A DNA stretch of 64,000 nucleotides from contig CAVPXF010000036.1 in NCBI GenBank assembly GCA_963709655.1, positions 95,327 through 159,326 of the forward strand. Direction: 5' to 3'. This DNA is from Roseiarcus sp963709655 (GTDB lineage Bacteria; Pseudomonadota; Alphaproteobacteria; Rhizobiales; Beijerinckiaceae). The notes under the pieces are model-generated. The model was not told the origin of the DNA and made no database searches. It saw only the letters and a list, made by a program, of their open reading frames with translations. Made by a program: the position numbers and the translations under genes. Below are positions 53,904 through 63,432 of the stretch, one piece after another; position 1 is the first letter of the stretch, and each line of letters starts with the position of its first letter.

Positions 53904-54464
53904 CTAGGGCTTCTGCAGGACCGCGGCGCGGCTCCCGGCGACGTTCGGCCGATCGACGGACGCAAGACCCGCCGCGGCGGCGAGCGCGAGTTCCTTGCCG
54001 AACGCGTCCTGGCTGACGTGACCGGCGGGTTCGACAAGGAGCAGGCGGGCCCGCGGCTTCATCGCGCGCGCGGCTTCGGCGAAGAACGTCGCAGCCGAAG
54101 GCATTTCATGGACGACCGCAAAGGCCAGGACGAAATCGACCGCGCCTTCCCATCTTTCGAGCGCCATCGTCAACTCCGGCGCGACCCGAGCGTCGATGCG
54201 GTCGAGGAGGCCGGCCCGCTCCGCTCGCCGTCTGAGCGCCGCGATCATTTTCGGTTGAACGTCGACGGCGACGACCCGGCCCTCCGGGCCGACAAGGCGC
54301 GCAAGCTCCAGGGTGAAGAAACCCATTCCGGGCCCCGGCTCGAGAGCGATCATTCCCGGGCGCACCAAAGGATGAAGGATGCGCGCGGGATCCTGCCTGA
54401 GCTTGCGGATCGGACTGGCCAGAAAATAGCCGGCCCACCAGGGGCATACGTGGCGCTCGGACAT
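53904..54464 (-). CDS. Class I SAM-dependent methyltransferase
   Basis: 186 residues. The SAM-binding motif I is ALEPGPGMGFFTLELARLV (~40-58), motif II acidic VVAVDVQPKM (~65), and the post-motif VHEMPSAATFFAEAARAMKP and LLLVEPAGHVS follow in order, a Methyltransf_11/31-like layout. The N-terminal CPWWAGYFLASPIRKLRQDP is typical of small orphan methyltransferases in this group. The substrate is unknown. Upstream of it, 106 bp away, pncB ends on the same strand. Confidence 0.85.
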   Translation of the reverse strand: MSERHVCPWWAGYFLASPIRKLRQDPARILHPLVRPGMIALEPGPGMGFFTLELARLVGPEGRVVAVDVQPKMIAALRRRAERAGLLDRIDARVAPELTMALERWEGAVDFVLAFAVVHEMPSAATFFAEAARAMKPRARLLLVEPAGHVSQDAFGKELALAAAAGLASVDRPNVAGSRAAVLQKP

Positions 54465-54570
54465 TGTGGTGTGCCTTCGGCTGGTTCCCGCCTTGCGCGT
54501 TCGGTCAACGGCATAGCCCGTTTGCGTGGACGTCCATACAGGCAGCCGCGCTTCCGGGTTTTGACAGAGG

Positions 54571-55884
54571 TCAAACTTCGACCGGGTGCCTTGTCATGCC
54601 GTTGACGCCGAATATGCGCTGGTAGCGCTCGATTTCCTCCGGCGAGCCCAGCGCCTTGTTGGGATTGTCCGAGAGCTTGACCGCCGGCCTTCCGTCGACC
54701 TCTACCACCTTGCAGACGAGCGAGATCGCCTTGAGCTGGCCGTCCGCCCCCGCCGGCGCGCAGCCGAGGAAATCGTTGGTGAGGTTGGTGCCCCAGCCGA
54801 ACGACAGGTTGACTTCGCCGCGCAGCGCCCGCGCGGCCTCCTCGATCGCATCGATGTCCATCGCGTCGGAGAGCACCATCAGCTTTTCGGATGGATCCCG
54901 GCCGCGCGCCTTCCACCAGTCGATCAGCTCGCGCGAGGCCTCGATCGGCGGCTTGGAATCGGGACGCGCGCCTTTCCAGTCGGCGACCCAGTCCGGCGCG
55001 TTGCGCAGGAAGGCGGTGGTGCCGAAGCAGTCGGGCAGGACGACCAAGAGGTTGCCGCCGTACATGGTCGCCCAGTCGCGCAGGACCGCGTAGGGCGCCT
55101 GGCGCAGTTCCGCTTCGTCGCGGGCGACCGCGGCATAGACCATCGGCAGCTCGTGGGCGTTGGTGCCGATCGCCTCGAGGCCGGTGTCCATCGCGTGCTT
55201 GACGTTCGAGGTGCCGATGAAGCTGGCGCCCAGGCCCTCCTGCAAGGCTTCGACGCACCAGCGCTGCCATAAAAAGCCGTGCCGGCGGCGGGTGCCGAAG
55301 TCCGACACCCTGAGCGGCCCCTCGCGCGCCAGTGTTCTCAGCCGCTCGACCTTCGACCACAGCTTGGCCTTGGCGCGGGCGTAGAGCACGTCGAGGTCGA
55401 ACCGGCTCATCCCCCGCATCGCCGCCCGCGCCCTGAGTTCGTTGATGATGGCGAGCGCGGGAATCTCCCACATGGTCGTCTCGCACCAGGGACCTGAGAA
55501 GGTCAGCTCGTACTGGCCGTCGCGCTGGGTCAGCTCGTAGTCGGGCAGGCGAAATTTCGCGAGCCACTCCATGAACTCGGGCTCGAAAATCTGCCGCGTC
55601 CCGTAAAAGGTGTTGCCCGCCAGCCAGATCAGCTCGTTCTTGGCGAACCTCAAGGTGCGGGCGTGATCGAGCTGGTCGATCAGCTCGCGCTCGTCGACGA
55701 TCTCGGCGAGCCGGATCGAGGCCGTGCGATTGATGAGCTGGAAGGTCACCCGGCGTTCGCGGTGCATCTTCCAGATCATCTGCAACATCAGGAGCTTGTA
55801 GAAATCGGTGTCGAGCAGCGTCCGGATCGCGGGGTCGATCCGGAACGCGTGATTGTAAACGCGGGTTGCGATGTCCGTGGCCAT
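54571..55884 (-). CDS. pncB: Nicotinate phosphoribosyltransferase
   Basis: 437 residues, first step of NAD salvage from nicotinate: nicotinate + PRPP (with ATP) to nicotinate mononucleotide. Signatures: TLLDTDFYKLLMLQMIWK near residue 22, SDFGTRRRHGFLWQRWCVEA with the GTRR block and adjacent catalytic His (autophosphorylated) near 200, FIGTSNVKHAMDTG (~228), and LSFGWGTNLTNDF (~360), the phosphate-binding loop. Length is normal for the bacterial PncB form. Single gene with ~75 bp to the divergent lutA. Confidence 0.94.
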   Translation of the reverse strand: MATDIATRVYNHAFRIDPAIRTLLDTDFYKLLMLQMIWKMHRERRVTFQLINRTASIRLAEIVDERELIDQLDHARTLRFAKNELIWLAGNTFYGTRQIFEPEFMEWLAKFRLPDYELTQRDGQYELTFSGPWCETTMWEIPALAIINELRARAAMRGMSRFDLDVLYARAKAKLWSKVERLRTLAREGPLRVSDFGTRRRHGFLWQRWCVEALQEGLGASFIGTSNVKHAMDTGLEAIGTNAHELPMVYAAVARDEAELRQAPYAVLRDWATMYGGNLLVVLPDCFGTTAFLRNAPDWVADWKGARPDSKPPIEASRELIDWWKARGRDPSEKLMVLSDAMDIDAIEEAARALRGEVNLSFGWGTNLTNDFLGCAPAGADGQLKAISLVCKVVEVDGRPAVKLSDNPNKALGSPEEIERYQRIFGVNGMTRHPVEV

Positions 55885-55959
55885 TGTGCGACCTTAGGGG
55901 GCCGCCCGGGAGGCGACAAGGGCGGGTCGGGGCGTGCGAGGGAGGATTCCGGGCCAATT

Positions 55960-56757
55960 ATGACTGCAAGCGCTCTCGAAGGCCGCGGACATTCCCCCCG
56001 CGTGGGCCTGTTCGTCACCTGCCTCGTCGACCTGATGCGCCCGACCGTCGGCTTCGCCGCCGTCAAGCTCATCGAGGACGCGGGCTGCAGGGTGGTCGTC
56101 CCGGCCCAGACCTGCTGCGGCCAGCCTGCCTACAATTCGGGCGATCGGACGACGACCATGGCGCTGGCGCGCCAGGCGATCGAGGCCTTCGCCGATTGCG
56201 ACTATGTCGTCACGCCGAGCGGCTCGTGCGGCGGCATGCTGATCAAGCATTACCCGGAGCTCTTCGCCGGGGAGCCCGAAATGGCGCAAAAAGCCGAGCG
56301 CTTCGCCGAAAAGACGCATGAGCTGGTGAGCTTTCTCACCGATGTGCTCGGCGTCGAGCGGGTTTCGGCGCGGTTCGACGGAACGGTCGCCTATCACAAT
56401 TCCTGCGCGGGCCTCAGAGAGCTCGGCGTCAGGGCGCAACCGCGACGCCTCCTCGAGAGCGTCGAAGGCCTGAGCCTGGTCGAGCTCGACGAGGCCGAGA
56501 CCTGCTGCGGCTTCGGCGGCCTGTTCGCCGCAAAGTACGGCGAATTGTCCGACGCGATCGTGTCTCGCAAGGCCGACGACATCCGCAAGTCCGCGGCCGG
56601 GACGGTGCTCGCCGGCGACCTCGGCTGCCTTCTGAACATGGCGGGCAAGCTTCAGCGCGCCAATTCTCCGGTCAAGGCGCGGCATGTCGCGGAGGTGCTG
56701 GCCGGGATGGCGGACGGGCCGGCGATCGGCGAGCCGCAGACCGAGGGCCGGCGATGA
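55960..56757 (+). CDS. lutA: L-lactate utilisation protein LutA (CCG-domain Fe-S subunit)
   Basis: 265 residues. Two CCG (Cys-rich) domains, each with the CCG motif: CCGQPAYNSGD at ~48 and CCGFGGLFAAKYGEL at ~185, plus PSGSCGG and YHNSCAG. Family members bind an unusual Fe-S cluster like heterodisulfide reductase and glycolate oxidase subunits. With LutB and LutC it oxidises L-lactate to pyruvate. The ATG at 55960 is used. Its stop overlaps the lutB start (ATGA). Confidence 0.93.
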   Translation: MTASALEGRGHSPRVGLFVTCLVDLMRPTVGFAAVKLIEDAGCRVVVPAQTCCGQPAYNSGDRTTTMALARQAIEAFADCDYVVTPSGSCGGMLIKHYPELFAGEPEMAQKAERFAEKTHELVSFLTDVLGVERVSARFDGTVAYHNSCAGLRELGVRAQPRRLLESVEGLSLVELDEAETCCGFGGLFAAKYGELSDAIVSRKADDIRKSAAGTVLAGDLGCLLNMAGKLQRANSPVKARHVAEVLAGMADGPAIGEPQTEGRR

Positions 56758-58180
56758 CGGCCGTTCCGACCTCGTCGCGGTTCAAGGACAACGTCCACGA
56801 CGCGCTGACCGACCAGCGCCTGCAGGGGGCGCTCGTCCACGCCCGCAACTTCACCGTGCGGCGCGCGGCCGCCGCCGACCGGCTGCCGGAGTTCGAGGCC
56901 TTACGCGACAGCGCCCGCGCCATCAAGGACCATACGCTCGCCCATCTCGACCTCTATCTCGAGGCCTACGAGCGCAAGGTCGCAGCAAGCGGCGGCCATG
57001 TGCACTACGCCGAGGATGCGGAGGCCGCGCGCCGGATCATCCTCGAGCTCTGCGAAAAGGTCGGCGCAAAGAGCGTCACCAAGGGCAAGTCGATGATCTC
57101 GGAGGAGATCGGGCTCAATGAGGCGCTCGAGACGGCCGGGATCGAAGCCGTCGAGACCGACCTCGGCGAATACATCATCCAGCTGCGCGGCGAGACGCCG
57201 TCGCACATCATCGCCCCGGCGATCCATGTGACGAAGCGCGACGTCGAGCAGGATTTTCGCAAGGCTCACCGCGACCTGCCGCCAAACCGGGATCTCAGCC
57301 AGCCCGAGCAATTGCTCGGCGAGGCGCGCGCCGTGCTGCGGGCGAAGTTCCTCGCCGCCGACGTCGGCATCACCGGCGCGAATTTCCTCATTGCCGAAAC
57401 CGGGACTTCGGTGATCGTCACCAACGAGGGCAACGGCGACCTGACCCAGATCCTGCCCGGGACGCATATCGTCATCGCCTCGATCGAGAAGATCGTCCCG
57501 ACGCTCGAGGACGCCGCGCAGCTCCTGAGGGTGCTCGCCCGCTCGGCGACCGGCCAGGACGCCGCGGTCTATACGACCTTCTCGACCGGCCCGCGCCGCC
57601 CGGACGACCCGGACGGCCCGTCGGACTATCACGTCGTGATCCTCGACAACGGCCGCTCGTCGATGCTGGGGGGCGAATTCGAGGACATGCTGCGCTGCAT
57701 CCGCTGCGGCGCCTGCATGAACCATTGCCCGGTCTATCAGGCGGTGGGGGGCACGCCTACGGCTGGGTCTATCCGGGGCCGATGGGGGCGGTGCTAACGC
57801 CGTCGCTGATCGGCGTCGCGGAGGGCGGCCAGTTGCCCAACGCCTCGACCTTTTGCGGACGCTGCGAAGAGGTCTGCCCCGTGCGCATCCCGCTCCCGAG
57901 GATGATGCGGCGCTGGCGCGAGCGCGAATTCGAGCGGGCCCTGTCGCCGGCGCCGGTCCGATACGGCCTCGGCTTCTGGGCGTTCTTCGCCCGCCGGCCG
58001 GCGCTCTACCGCTTCGCGACCGGCCTTTTCGTCAAGGCGCTCCATCTTCTCGGACGCGGCAAGGGGCGGTTCGCGCGGGCGCCGCTGGCCGGCGGCTGGA
58101 CAAAATACCGCGACCTCGCCGCGCCGGAGAGCTCGACCTTCCAGAGCCGGTGGCGGGCCAAAAGCGGAACGGTGAAGTAA
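56754..58180 (+). CDS. lutB: L-lactate utilisation protein LutB (Fe-S and LUD domain), frameshifted
   Basis: About 475 residues when repaired. N-terminal LUD domain (YAEDAEAARRIILELCEKVG..., GITGANFLIAETGTSVIVTN), then ferredoxin-type clusters CIRCGACMNHCPVYQ and CGRCEEVCPV, then a C-terminal region ending in SRWRAKSGTVK. The frame shifts at 57740-57750: the first frame reads AVGGTPTAG, while the other frame continues HAYGWVYPGPMGAVLTP, the normal family sequence. A six-G run (gtggggggcac) is one G short. A homopolymer error is the simplest explanation, so function is probably intact in the organism. Confidence 0.88.
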
Positions 58181-58200
58181 ATGAAGAGCGGAGCGGTGAA

Positions 58201-58869
58201 ATGAACGCGCGCGACGCGGTCCTCGCCAGCGTCCGGCGCTCGCTCGGCGTGACCGGGTCCGAGGCGCCGCGCCGGTTCGAGGTCGAGCGGCGGCTCGCCG
58301 AGGCGCCCGCCGGGGTCGTGCCGCAGCGCGGCCAGGGCGACTCCGCCGCGCGCGTGGCGACGTTCAAGGCGGAGGCCGAGCGGGCGCAGGCGACCGTCGC
58401 CGAGGTCGATACGCTCGCCGACGCCCCGGCGGAGGTCGCGCGTTTCCTGCGCGCCAGCAATGCGGCCGCCACGCTTCGCATGGGGGCCGATCCCCGTCTT
58501 GCGGCGATGCCCTGGGACGGCACGGCGCTCGACATCGCCGACGGCGCTTCGGACGGGCACGACGCCAATGCGGTGTCGATGGCGCTCGCCGGGATCGCCG
58601 AGACGGGAACGGTCGCGCTCGTCTCCGGCGCCGACAATCCGACCACGCTCAATTTCCTGCCGGACAATCACATCGTCGTGGTGAAGCGGGAGGACGTCGT
58701 GGCGGATTATGAGGCGGCGTTCGCGCGGCTGCGCGCCGGCTATGGCAAGGGCGGCGCGCCGCGCACGGTCAATTTCGTCACCGGTCCGTCGCGCTCCGCC
58801 GACATCGAGCAGACGCTGCTGCTCGGCGCGCATGGGCCAAGGCGCCTTCACATCGTGATCGCCGGTTGA
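58201..58869 (+). CDS. lutC: L-lactate utilisation protein LutC (LUD domain)
   Basis: 222 residues. LUD domain protein: GDSAARVATFKAEAERAQAT near the N-terminus, SMALAGIAETGTVALVSG at ~125, and TLNFLPDNHIVVVKREDVV at ~147, ending with TGPSRSADIEQTLLLGAHGP, all typical of LutC/YkgG. Third component of the lactate oxidising complex. It starts 20 bp after the lutB stop; the gap holds a duplicated segment including the lutB stop and the lutC start context. Confidence 0.93.
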   Translation: MNARDAVLASVRRSLGVTGSEAPRRFEVERRLAEAPAGVVPQRGQGDSAARVATFKAEAERAQATVAEVDTLADAPAEVARFLRASNAAATLRMGADPRLAAMPWDGTALDIADGASDGHDANAVSMALAGIAETGTVALVSGADNPTTLNFLPDNHIVVVKREDVVADYEAAFARLRAGYGKGGAPRTVNFVTGPSRSADIEQTLLLGAHGPRRLHIVIAG

Positions 58870-59052
58870 AAACGGGAGCGGCCGGGGGCTCAGATGGCGC
58901 GGGCCTTGCCTGTTAACCCGCCGTTAGGGTTGACGCACGGTCGCCGCAAGTTCGCCTTTGTGCGAATTTAGTAACCTTCGGTTGATAAATGAAAGGCAGC
59001 GGCGGGCGTGTCCAAGGGGGCGCGCCAGCGTGCCGCGCGCAGGTTCCGATTG

Positions 59053-60699
59053 ATGAGAATTCGCGTTTTGCTTGCCAGCGCCGTCGCTTGCGCGCCTTTT
59101 CTGATCGCCGCTGCGCTGGCGCAGACCCCGGCTGCGCCCGCAACATCGGCTTCAACTCCGGCGTCCACTTCCACTTCGCCCTCCGCCGCAGCCTCGCCGG
59201 TCGCCTCGCCATCGCCGAAGACGCCGGCGAGCGGCTCGTCCGCGCCTGGCGCGACCGCCCCGCCGGCGCCCTTCATGCCGACCGAGAACGCCTCGACGCC
59301 CGCGCCCTCCGGCTCGAGCCCGACCGGCGCAGAGCCCGCCGTCGGCGCGGCGCCTTCGGCGGGCCCGGCGCAGCCGACGACGGCCGCCGCCGCGCCGCGC
59401 AAGCCGAAGAAGGTCGCGCCGCGGCCGCGGCCGCTCGAGACCGCCCTGTCGACCGATCCGGACCCGACGCTTCAGCCCAACACCTTCTTCGCCACCGCCA
59501 AGGCCTCCGAGCGCTATGGCGCGATCGTCGACGCCGGCGGCTGGCCGACCGACGTCACCGGCCTGCATCCCGGCGACAGGGGCCCCCAGGTCGCCAAATT
59601 GCGCAAGCGTCTGGCGATCGAGGGCGATCTCGCGCCGCTGCACGCGACCGGGCAGGGCTGGGACTCTGAGCTCACCGCAGCGGTCGAGAGGTTCCAGGCG
59701 CGCATGGGACTCCGGGAGACCGGGATCGTCGCCGGAGCGACGCTGAAAGCGATGAACGTGCCGGCGCAGGTCCGCTTCAAGGAGCTCGCCTCGTCTGCCG
59801 ACCGTCTGGCCGGGGCGAATTTCGACTTCGGCGACCGCTATGTCGTGGTCAACATTCCGTCCACCGCGGTCGAGGCGATCGAGAACGGCCGCGTGGCGCA
59901 CCGTTACGTCGCCATCGTCGGCGGCCCCGACCATCCCTCGCCGGAAATCTCGGCCCACGTTCAGTCGGTCAATCTCAACCCGACCTGGACCGTGCCGGTC
60001 TCGATCATCAAGAAGGAAATCATCCCGCACATGCAGCGGGATCCGGGCTATCTGAGCCGGGAGAAGATCCGCATCCTCGACGGCGCCGGCAAGGAGATCA
60101 ACCCGAGGGCGATCGACTGGTCGACCGAGCGCGCCGCCAACTACACGCTCAGGCAGGATTCGGGCGCCGGCAATTCGCTCGGCTCGATCCGGATCAACAT
60201 GCCCAACAAGCTCGCCGTCTATATGCACGACACGCCGTCGAAGCGCCTGTTCGGCGCCGACTACCGCTTCTTGAGCCACGGCTGCGTGCGGGTCGAGGGC
60301 GTCTACGATTACGCCCAGTGGCTGCTCGAGGGGACGTCCGGCGGGCCGAACGGCGTCTGGGACAAGGCGGCGATGCAGGAGAAGGTGAAGGAAGCCGCGC
60401 CGTTCGAAATTCGCCTCGCCCATCCCGTTCCGGTGATCTGGGTCTATCTGACCGGCTGGTCGAACGGCGACGGGCCCGCCAACTTCCGCAACGACGTGTA
60501 CGGCCTCGACACGGTCGGCGAAGCGGTGGCGAAAGCCGCGCCGCCCGAAACCGTGTCGTCCATCGCGCCCCCCGCTCCCGCGCGCCGCGCGCCGCCCGCG
60601 CCTCATGCGCCCGCCGCGCCGACTGCGCTCGCCTCGCCCGCAACGGTTTCGGCGCCGCCGCCCGTGTTCGAGGCGCCGCTGCCGCCGCCGGCGCAGTAG
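59053..60699 (+). CDS. L,D-transpeptidase (YkuD) with peptidoglycan-binding domain
   Basis: 548 residues. Signal peptide from the ATG at 59053 (MRIRVLLASAVACAPFLIAA); an in-frame GTG at 59008 is an alternative. A Pro/Ala/Ser/Thr-rich linker (~20-125) leads to a PG_binding_1 domain (~165-235: GPQVAKLRKRL, AVERFQARMGL). The YkuD catalytic domain follows (~260-450), with the active-site Cys in YRFLSHGCVRVEG and conserved MHDTPSKRLFGADYRFLSHG. A Pro/Ala-rich tail ends the protein. Forms 3-3 cross-links in peptidoglycan or attaches proteins to it in the periplasm. An IS element lies 21 bp downstream. Confidence 0.92.
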   Translation: MRIRVLLASAVACAPFLIAAALAQTPAAPATSASTPASTSTSPSAAASPVASPSPKTPASGSSAPGATAPPAPFMPTENASTPAPSGSSPTGAEPAVGAAPSAGPAQPTTAAAAPRKPKKVAPRPRPLETALSTDPDPTLQPNTFFATAKASERYGAIVDAGGWPTDVTGLHPGDRGPQVAKLRKRLAIEGDLAPLHATGQGWDSELTAAVERFQARMGLRETGIVAGATLKAMNVPAQVRFKELASSADRLAGANFDFGDRYVVVNIPSTAVEAIENGRVAHRYVAIVGGPDHPSPEISAHVQSVNLNPTWTVPVSIIKKEIIPHMQRDPGYLSREKIRILDGAGKEINPRAIDWSTERAANYTLRQDSGAGNSLGSIRINMPNKLAVYMHDTPSKRLFGADYRFLSHGCVRVEGVYDYAQWLLEGTSGGPNGVWDKAAMQEKVKEAAPFEIRLAHPVPVIWVYLTGWSNGDGPANFRNDVYGLDTVGEAVAKAAPPETVSSIAPPAPARRAPPAPHAPAAPTALASPATVSAPPPVFEAPLPPPAQ

Positions 60700-60720
60700 G
60701 GGATTTCCTCCCCCGCTCGC

Positions 60721-62036
60721 GCACGGCTGTCCGGGGAATTTTCACGCATAGCAGATGGCCAACTGATCGGGATTGAGGCGGTCGCGTTTTCTGCTTGGAT
60801 TGGTCGGCGGGGGCGTGTCGATGGCGACGAGCCAGCGGCGATCGAAGAGGAAGCGGCCGACGAGTTCGGTGAAGCGGAGGATGTCGAGTTGGGTCTTTGC
60901 GGCCTTGGCCGCCAGTCTGAGCAGGATGTGGGCGATCATCGCCGCGTAGATCTGCAGTTTAACGGCGGTTGCACTGGTTCCGAGGAAGGAGCGCAGCTTC
61001 AGGTGCTGCTTGAGCCAGCGGAACAGCAACTCGATTTGCCAGCGGAGCTTGTAGGCCTGGGCGATTTCGACGGCGGAGCGCTTCATGTCGTTGGTGATCA
61101 CGATGATCGTCTTTGCGTCCTCGTAGCGCAGGATTTCGATGCGGCGCAGTGGGATCAGGAGTTTGGAATCGCCTTTGCTCGACAACGCGACCTGCTCATC
61201 GGCGATCACGGTGAAGCCGTCTCCGCGCGAGGGTCCGTACTGGCGCTCAGCCTTGACGGTCAAGCCCATGTTGGTCTTGGGCCTGGTGACGAAGAAGGCC
61301 CCGGCCGCATGAATGGCTCTCCACCAGCCGTAATGGCAGTAGCCCTTGCCGAAGGCGTAGGTGAGGCCGGCCTCGATCTCGATCTGTCGGCCGATTTGGG
61401 CGTCGTTGACGTTGGCGTCGGTGATGTCGAGGATCTGCGGCAGATCGCGGCCGGGATCGTAGACGACATGGGCCTTCATGCCGCGGATACGGCCGTTGGA
61501 CTTGGCCCAATCGAACAGTTGTCCCAAAGGGATAGGCGTCGAGTCGATCAGGCGCAGCAGTTTCTTGGCCTCGGCTCGGGTCGAGCGGTCGGTCAGGGCG
61601 GCGATCATCGCCAGAACTTCAGCGAAGGCTTCGACTGGCCGGCGCGCGTTGGCGTCGGCAAGCGTCGAGCGCGCAATCGCCTCGCAGCGCAGATGATAAT
61701 GGGCATGGGCGTTGGCGTTCCAGCTCGCTTCGAGCGCGCGCAGCGAGGTCGCGCCGGTGAGCTGGGCGTGGATCAACACCATCAGATGCTCCCAGCTGCG
61801 GAACGACTTGTCGTAAGCGTCGGCGTTCCAGCGCGCCACGATCGCCTCGAACCGCCGACGGTCGAGGGGCTCGACGAGCTGGCTAAAAATGGTAGGAATG
61901 AAGCGCATGTCCCGCAGCCTTTTTTCTGAGTCTCTACAACCAGAAAATACCAAGGAATCTCAACATTTTCCTTGGTTTTGCCGGGCATGCGCTGCGACAC
62001 GTTAAATCAGGTCCAAACTTCCCCGGATAGCCGTGC
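60721..62036. mobile_element. Complete IS4-family insertion sequence
   Basis: About 1316 bp. Terminal inverted repeats: GCACGGCTGTCCGGGGAATT at 60721-60740 and, on the other strand, GCACGGCTATCCGGGGAAGT at 62036-62017 (18 of 20 match). A single transposase gene fills the inside. I could not see a clear target-site duplication next to the ends. Confidence 0.88.
60742..61908 (-). CDS. IS4-family transposase (DUF4372 + DDE domain)
   Basis: 388 residues, intact. N-terminal DUF4372 (FIPTIFSQLVEPLDRRRFEAIV..., WEHLMVLIHAQLTGATSLRALE) followed by the DDE_Tnp_1 domain: LRLIDSTPIPL (first Asp), a second Asp around TDANVNDAQ, and the Y-(2)-R-(3)-E-(6)-K block in YKLRWQIELLFRWLKQHLKL, which is the IS4 C1 signature. 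The ATG at 61908 is preferred over an upstream frame extension because it matches the family start. Its stop overlaps the left terminal repeat. Confidence 0.93.
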   Translation of the reverse strand: MRFIPTIFSQLVEPLDRRRFEAIVARWNADAYDKSFRSWEHLMVLIHAQLTGATSLRALEASWNANAHAHYHLRCEAIARSTLADANARRPVEAFAEVLAMIAALTDRSTRAEAKKLLRLIDSTPIPLGQLFDWAKSNGRIRGMKAHVVYDPGRDLPQILDITDANVNDAQIGRQIEIEAGLTYAFGKGYCHYGWWRAIHAAGAFFVTRPKTNMGLTVKAERQYGPSRGDGFTVIADEQVALSSKGDSKLLIPLRRIEILRYEDAKTIIVITNDMKRSAVEIAQAYKLRWQIELLFRWLKQHLKLRSFLGTSATAVKLQIYAAMIAHILLRLAAKAAKTQLDILRFTELVGRFLFDRRWLVAIDTPPPTNPSRKRDRLNPDQLAICYA

Positions 62037-62117
62037 ACCGGGAGAGGGAAGCCGCCATAGGATGTCCTACAGGACGCCCGTCTCTCGACGGGCTATGGCG
62101 GCCGGGTGAGGGTTAGC
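62037..62117. repeat. Palindromic repeat adjacent to the IS element
   Basis: Contains cgggagagggaagccgccat and ccgggtgagggt, plus cgcccgtctctcgacgggct, which is nearly identical to the motif at 43552-43571. The IS element may have inserted into or beside this REP-like unit. Confidence 0.7.
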
Positions 62118-62188
62118 TGGCGCGAATTCATTTCATCATGCTCCAAAGGCGCGGCCGCCGCTGAAGCCTCAATGCCAGCCAACCGGCT

Positions 62189-63292
62189 TCAGTCCGTCAG
62201 CCCCTGATAGGCTTTGCGCGCAAAATCGGCGGCACGGCCAAAAACCTGCTCCTTCCAGTCGTCCGCGTCGACCGTCAGCGCGTCGCGGACTCTCGCCTTG
62301 ATCGTGCGGGCGAGCGGGTCATCCATGCGGCGCCCCGAGGGAAGCCCCCGGGCGTAGAGCCAGTTGTCGCCGCGGATCGCCTCCAGCACCTCGGCGAGTT
62401 CGACCGTGCCGTATTCGAGGCCGATCGCGGTCACTTCCGCGCCCGGCAGGCACGCCCCGAGGCAGCCGATCAGCGGACCCGCGACCGGCGGCGACGTCGA
62501 CGTGCCGTCCAAAATCGACGTCACCTCGTCGCCCCACCACGCGCGCGCCCGCTGAAAGCCGGGGGCGTCGGGCGGAACGATTGCGAGCGGCTCGCCATAG
62601 CCCCTCGGCCCGAGCCCGGTGTGGACATCGATCGCCGCGATCCGCTTGGCGGAGCGCGCGTGGCTCTCGACGATGGCGCGGAACGTCGCGTTCGACCATG
62701 TCGGCCCCCGCCCGCCGTAGAAAAGTCCGTCGGGAAAGGCGTATTGTCCCCCCGCGACGGCGGCCTGGTAAGCCTTCATGCCGCCGTTCGCCGCGCGCCA
62801 GGCCGCGAGCGCGTCCTCGGCCTTCGCGCGGGCGGGGCCGTCCCAGTCGGCCGGGACCAGAGCCTCGTGGATCTCGGCGTAGCGCGCGTTCTCCGGCAGC
62901 GGTTTTGCAAAATCCTGGAAGTTGCGGTTGAGGTCGACATTGTCCTCGGTCACCCGCCGGATGTGGGAAAAGCCGTACGGGTTGACCGCGTGGACGAGCA
63001 GCACGGCGACCGATTTCGGCCGCCCGTGGACGACGCCCTCGCCGATCAGGCCGGTCTGGCAGCCCGAGCCGCAAAAGCCCTCGTTGCCGTGCGTGCCCGA
63101 GACGACGACGAACAGGCTTTCGGCCTCCGGGTCGCCAAAGCGCCCGACGTCGACCGCCAGCTCCTCGCCCTCCGCGCCGCGGGCGCTCGGATGGACATAA
63201 GTCTCGAGCGCCGCCCCGCCGGCGCGGGCCGCCTCGAGAAATTTCCGCCGCGCCTCCGCATAGGTGCGAGAGAAATACTGGGGGATCGCCAT
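62189..63292 (-). CDS. DUF2817 / M14-family metallopeptidase-like protein
   Basis: 367 residues. Zinc-carboxypeptidase-like (M14 clan) signature: SGTHGNEGFCGSG with the H-x-x-E pair near residue 67, VNPYGFSHIRRVTEDNVDLNRNF, AIDVHTGLGPRGYGE with the third zinc His, and the catalytic Glu in IGLEYGTVEL near 305. Members of DUF2817 include deacylase- and peptidase-like enzymes, probably acting on N-acyl amino acids or short peptides. No signal peptide, so cytoplasmic. The ATG at 63292 matches the family start. Monocistronic, with REP-type elements on both sides. Confidence 0.88.
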   Translation of the reverse strand: MAIPQYFSRTYAEARRKFLEAARAGGAALETYVHPSARGAEGEELAVDVGRFGDPEAESLFVVVSGTHGNEGFCGSGCQTGLIGEGVVHGRPKSVAVLLVHAVNPYGFSHIRRVTEDNVDLNRNFQDFAKPLPENARYAEIHEALVPADWDGPARAKAEDALAAWRAANGGMKAYQAAVAGGQYAFPDGLFYGGRGPTWSNATFRAIVESHARSAKRIAAIDVHTGLGPRGYGEPLAIVPPDAPGFQRARAWWGDEVTSILDGTSTSPPVAGPLIGCLGACLPGAEVTAIGLEYGTVELAEVLEAIRGDNWLYARGLPSGRRMDDPLARTIKARVRDALTVDADDWKEQVFGRAADFARKAYQGLTD

Positions 63293-63342
63293 CGCGCGCC
63301 TCGAAGCCTTGGACTGAGATGAATATAAATTCGGCCACTTGC

Positions 63343-63432
63343 GTCATTGCGAGGAGCGTGAGCGACAAGGCAATCCAGATATCGCAGAGCGCGCTGCGAT
63401 CCTCTGGATTGCTTCGCTCCGCTCGCAATGAC
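63343..63432. repeat. Intergenic inverted repeat, family B
   Basis: Arms gtcattgcgaggagcg and cgctcgcaatgac, with inner arms aggcaatccaga and tctggattgctt. Same family as the element at 50646-50753. The surrounding 63293-63586 gap shows no gene. Confidence 0.85.

Noticed and set aside
53904..54464. Arsenite methyltransferase
   Set aside because: Only a generic SAM-binding domain is visible, without the Cys triad of ArsM.
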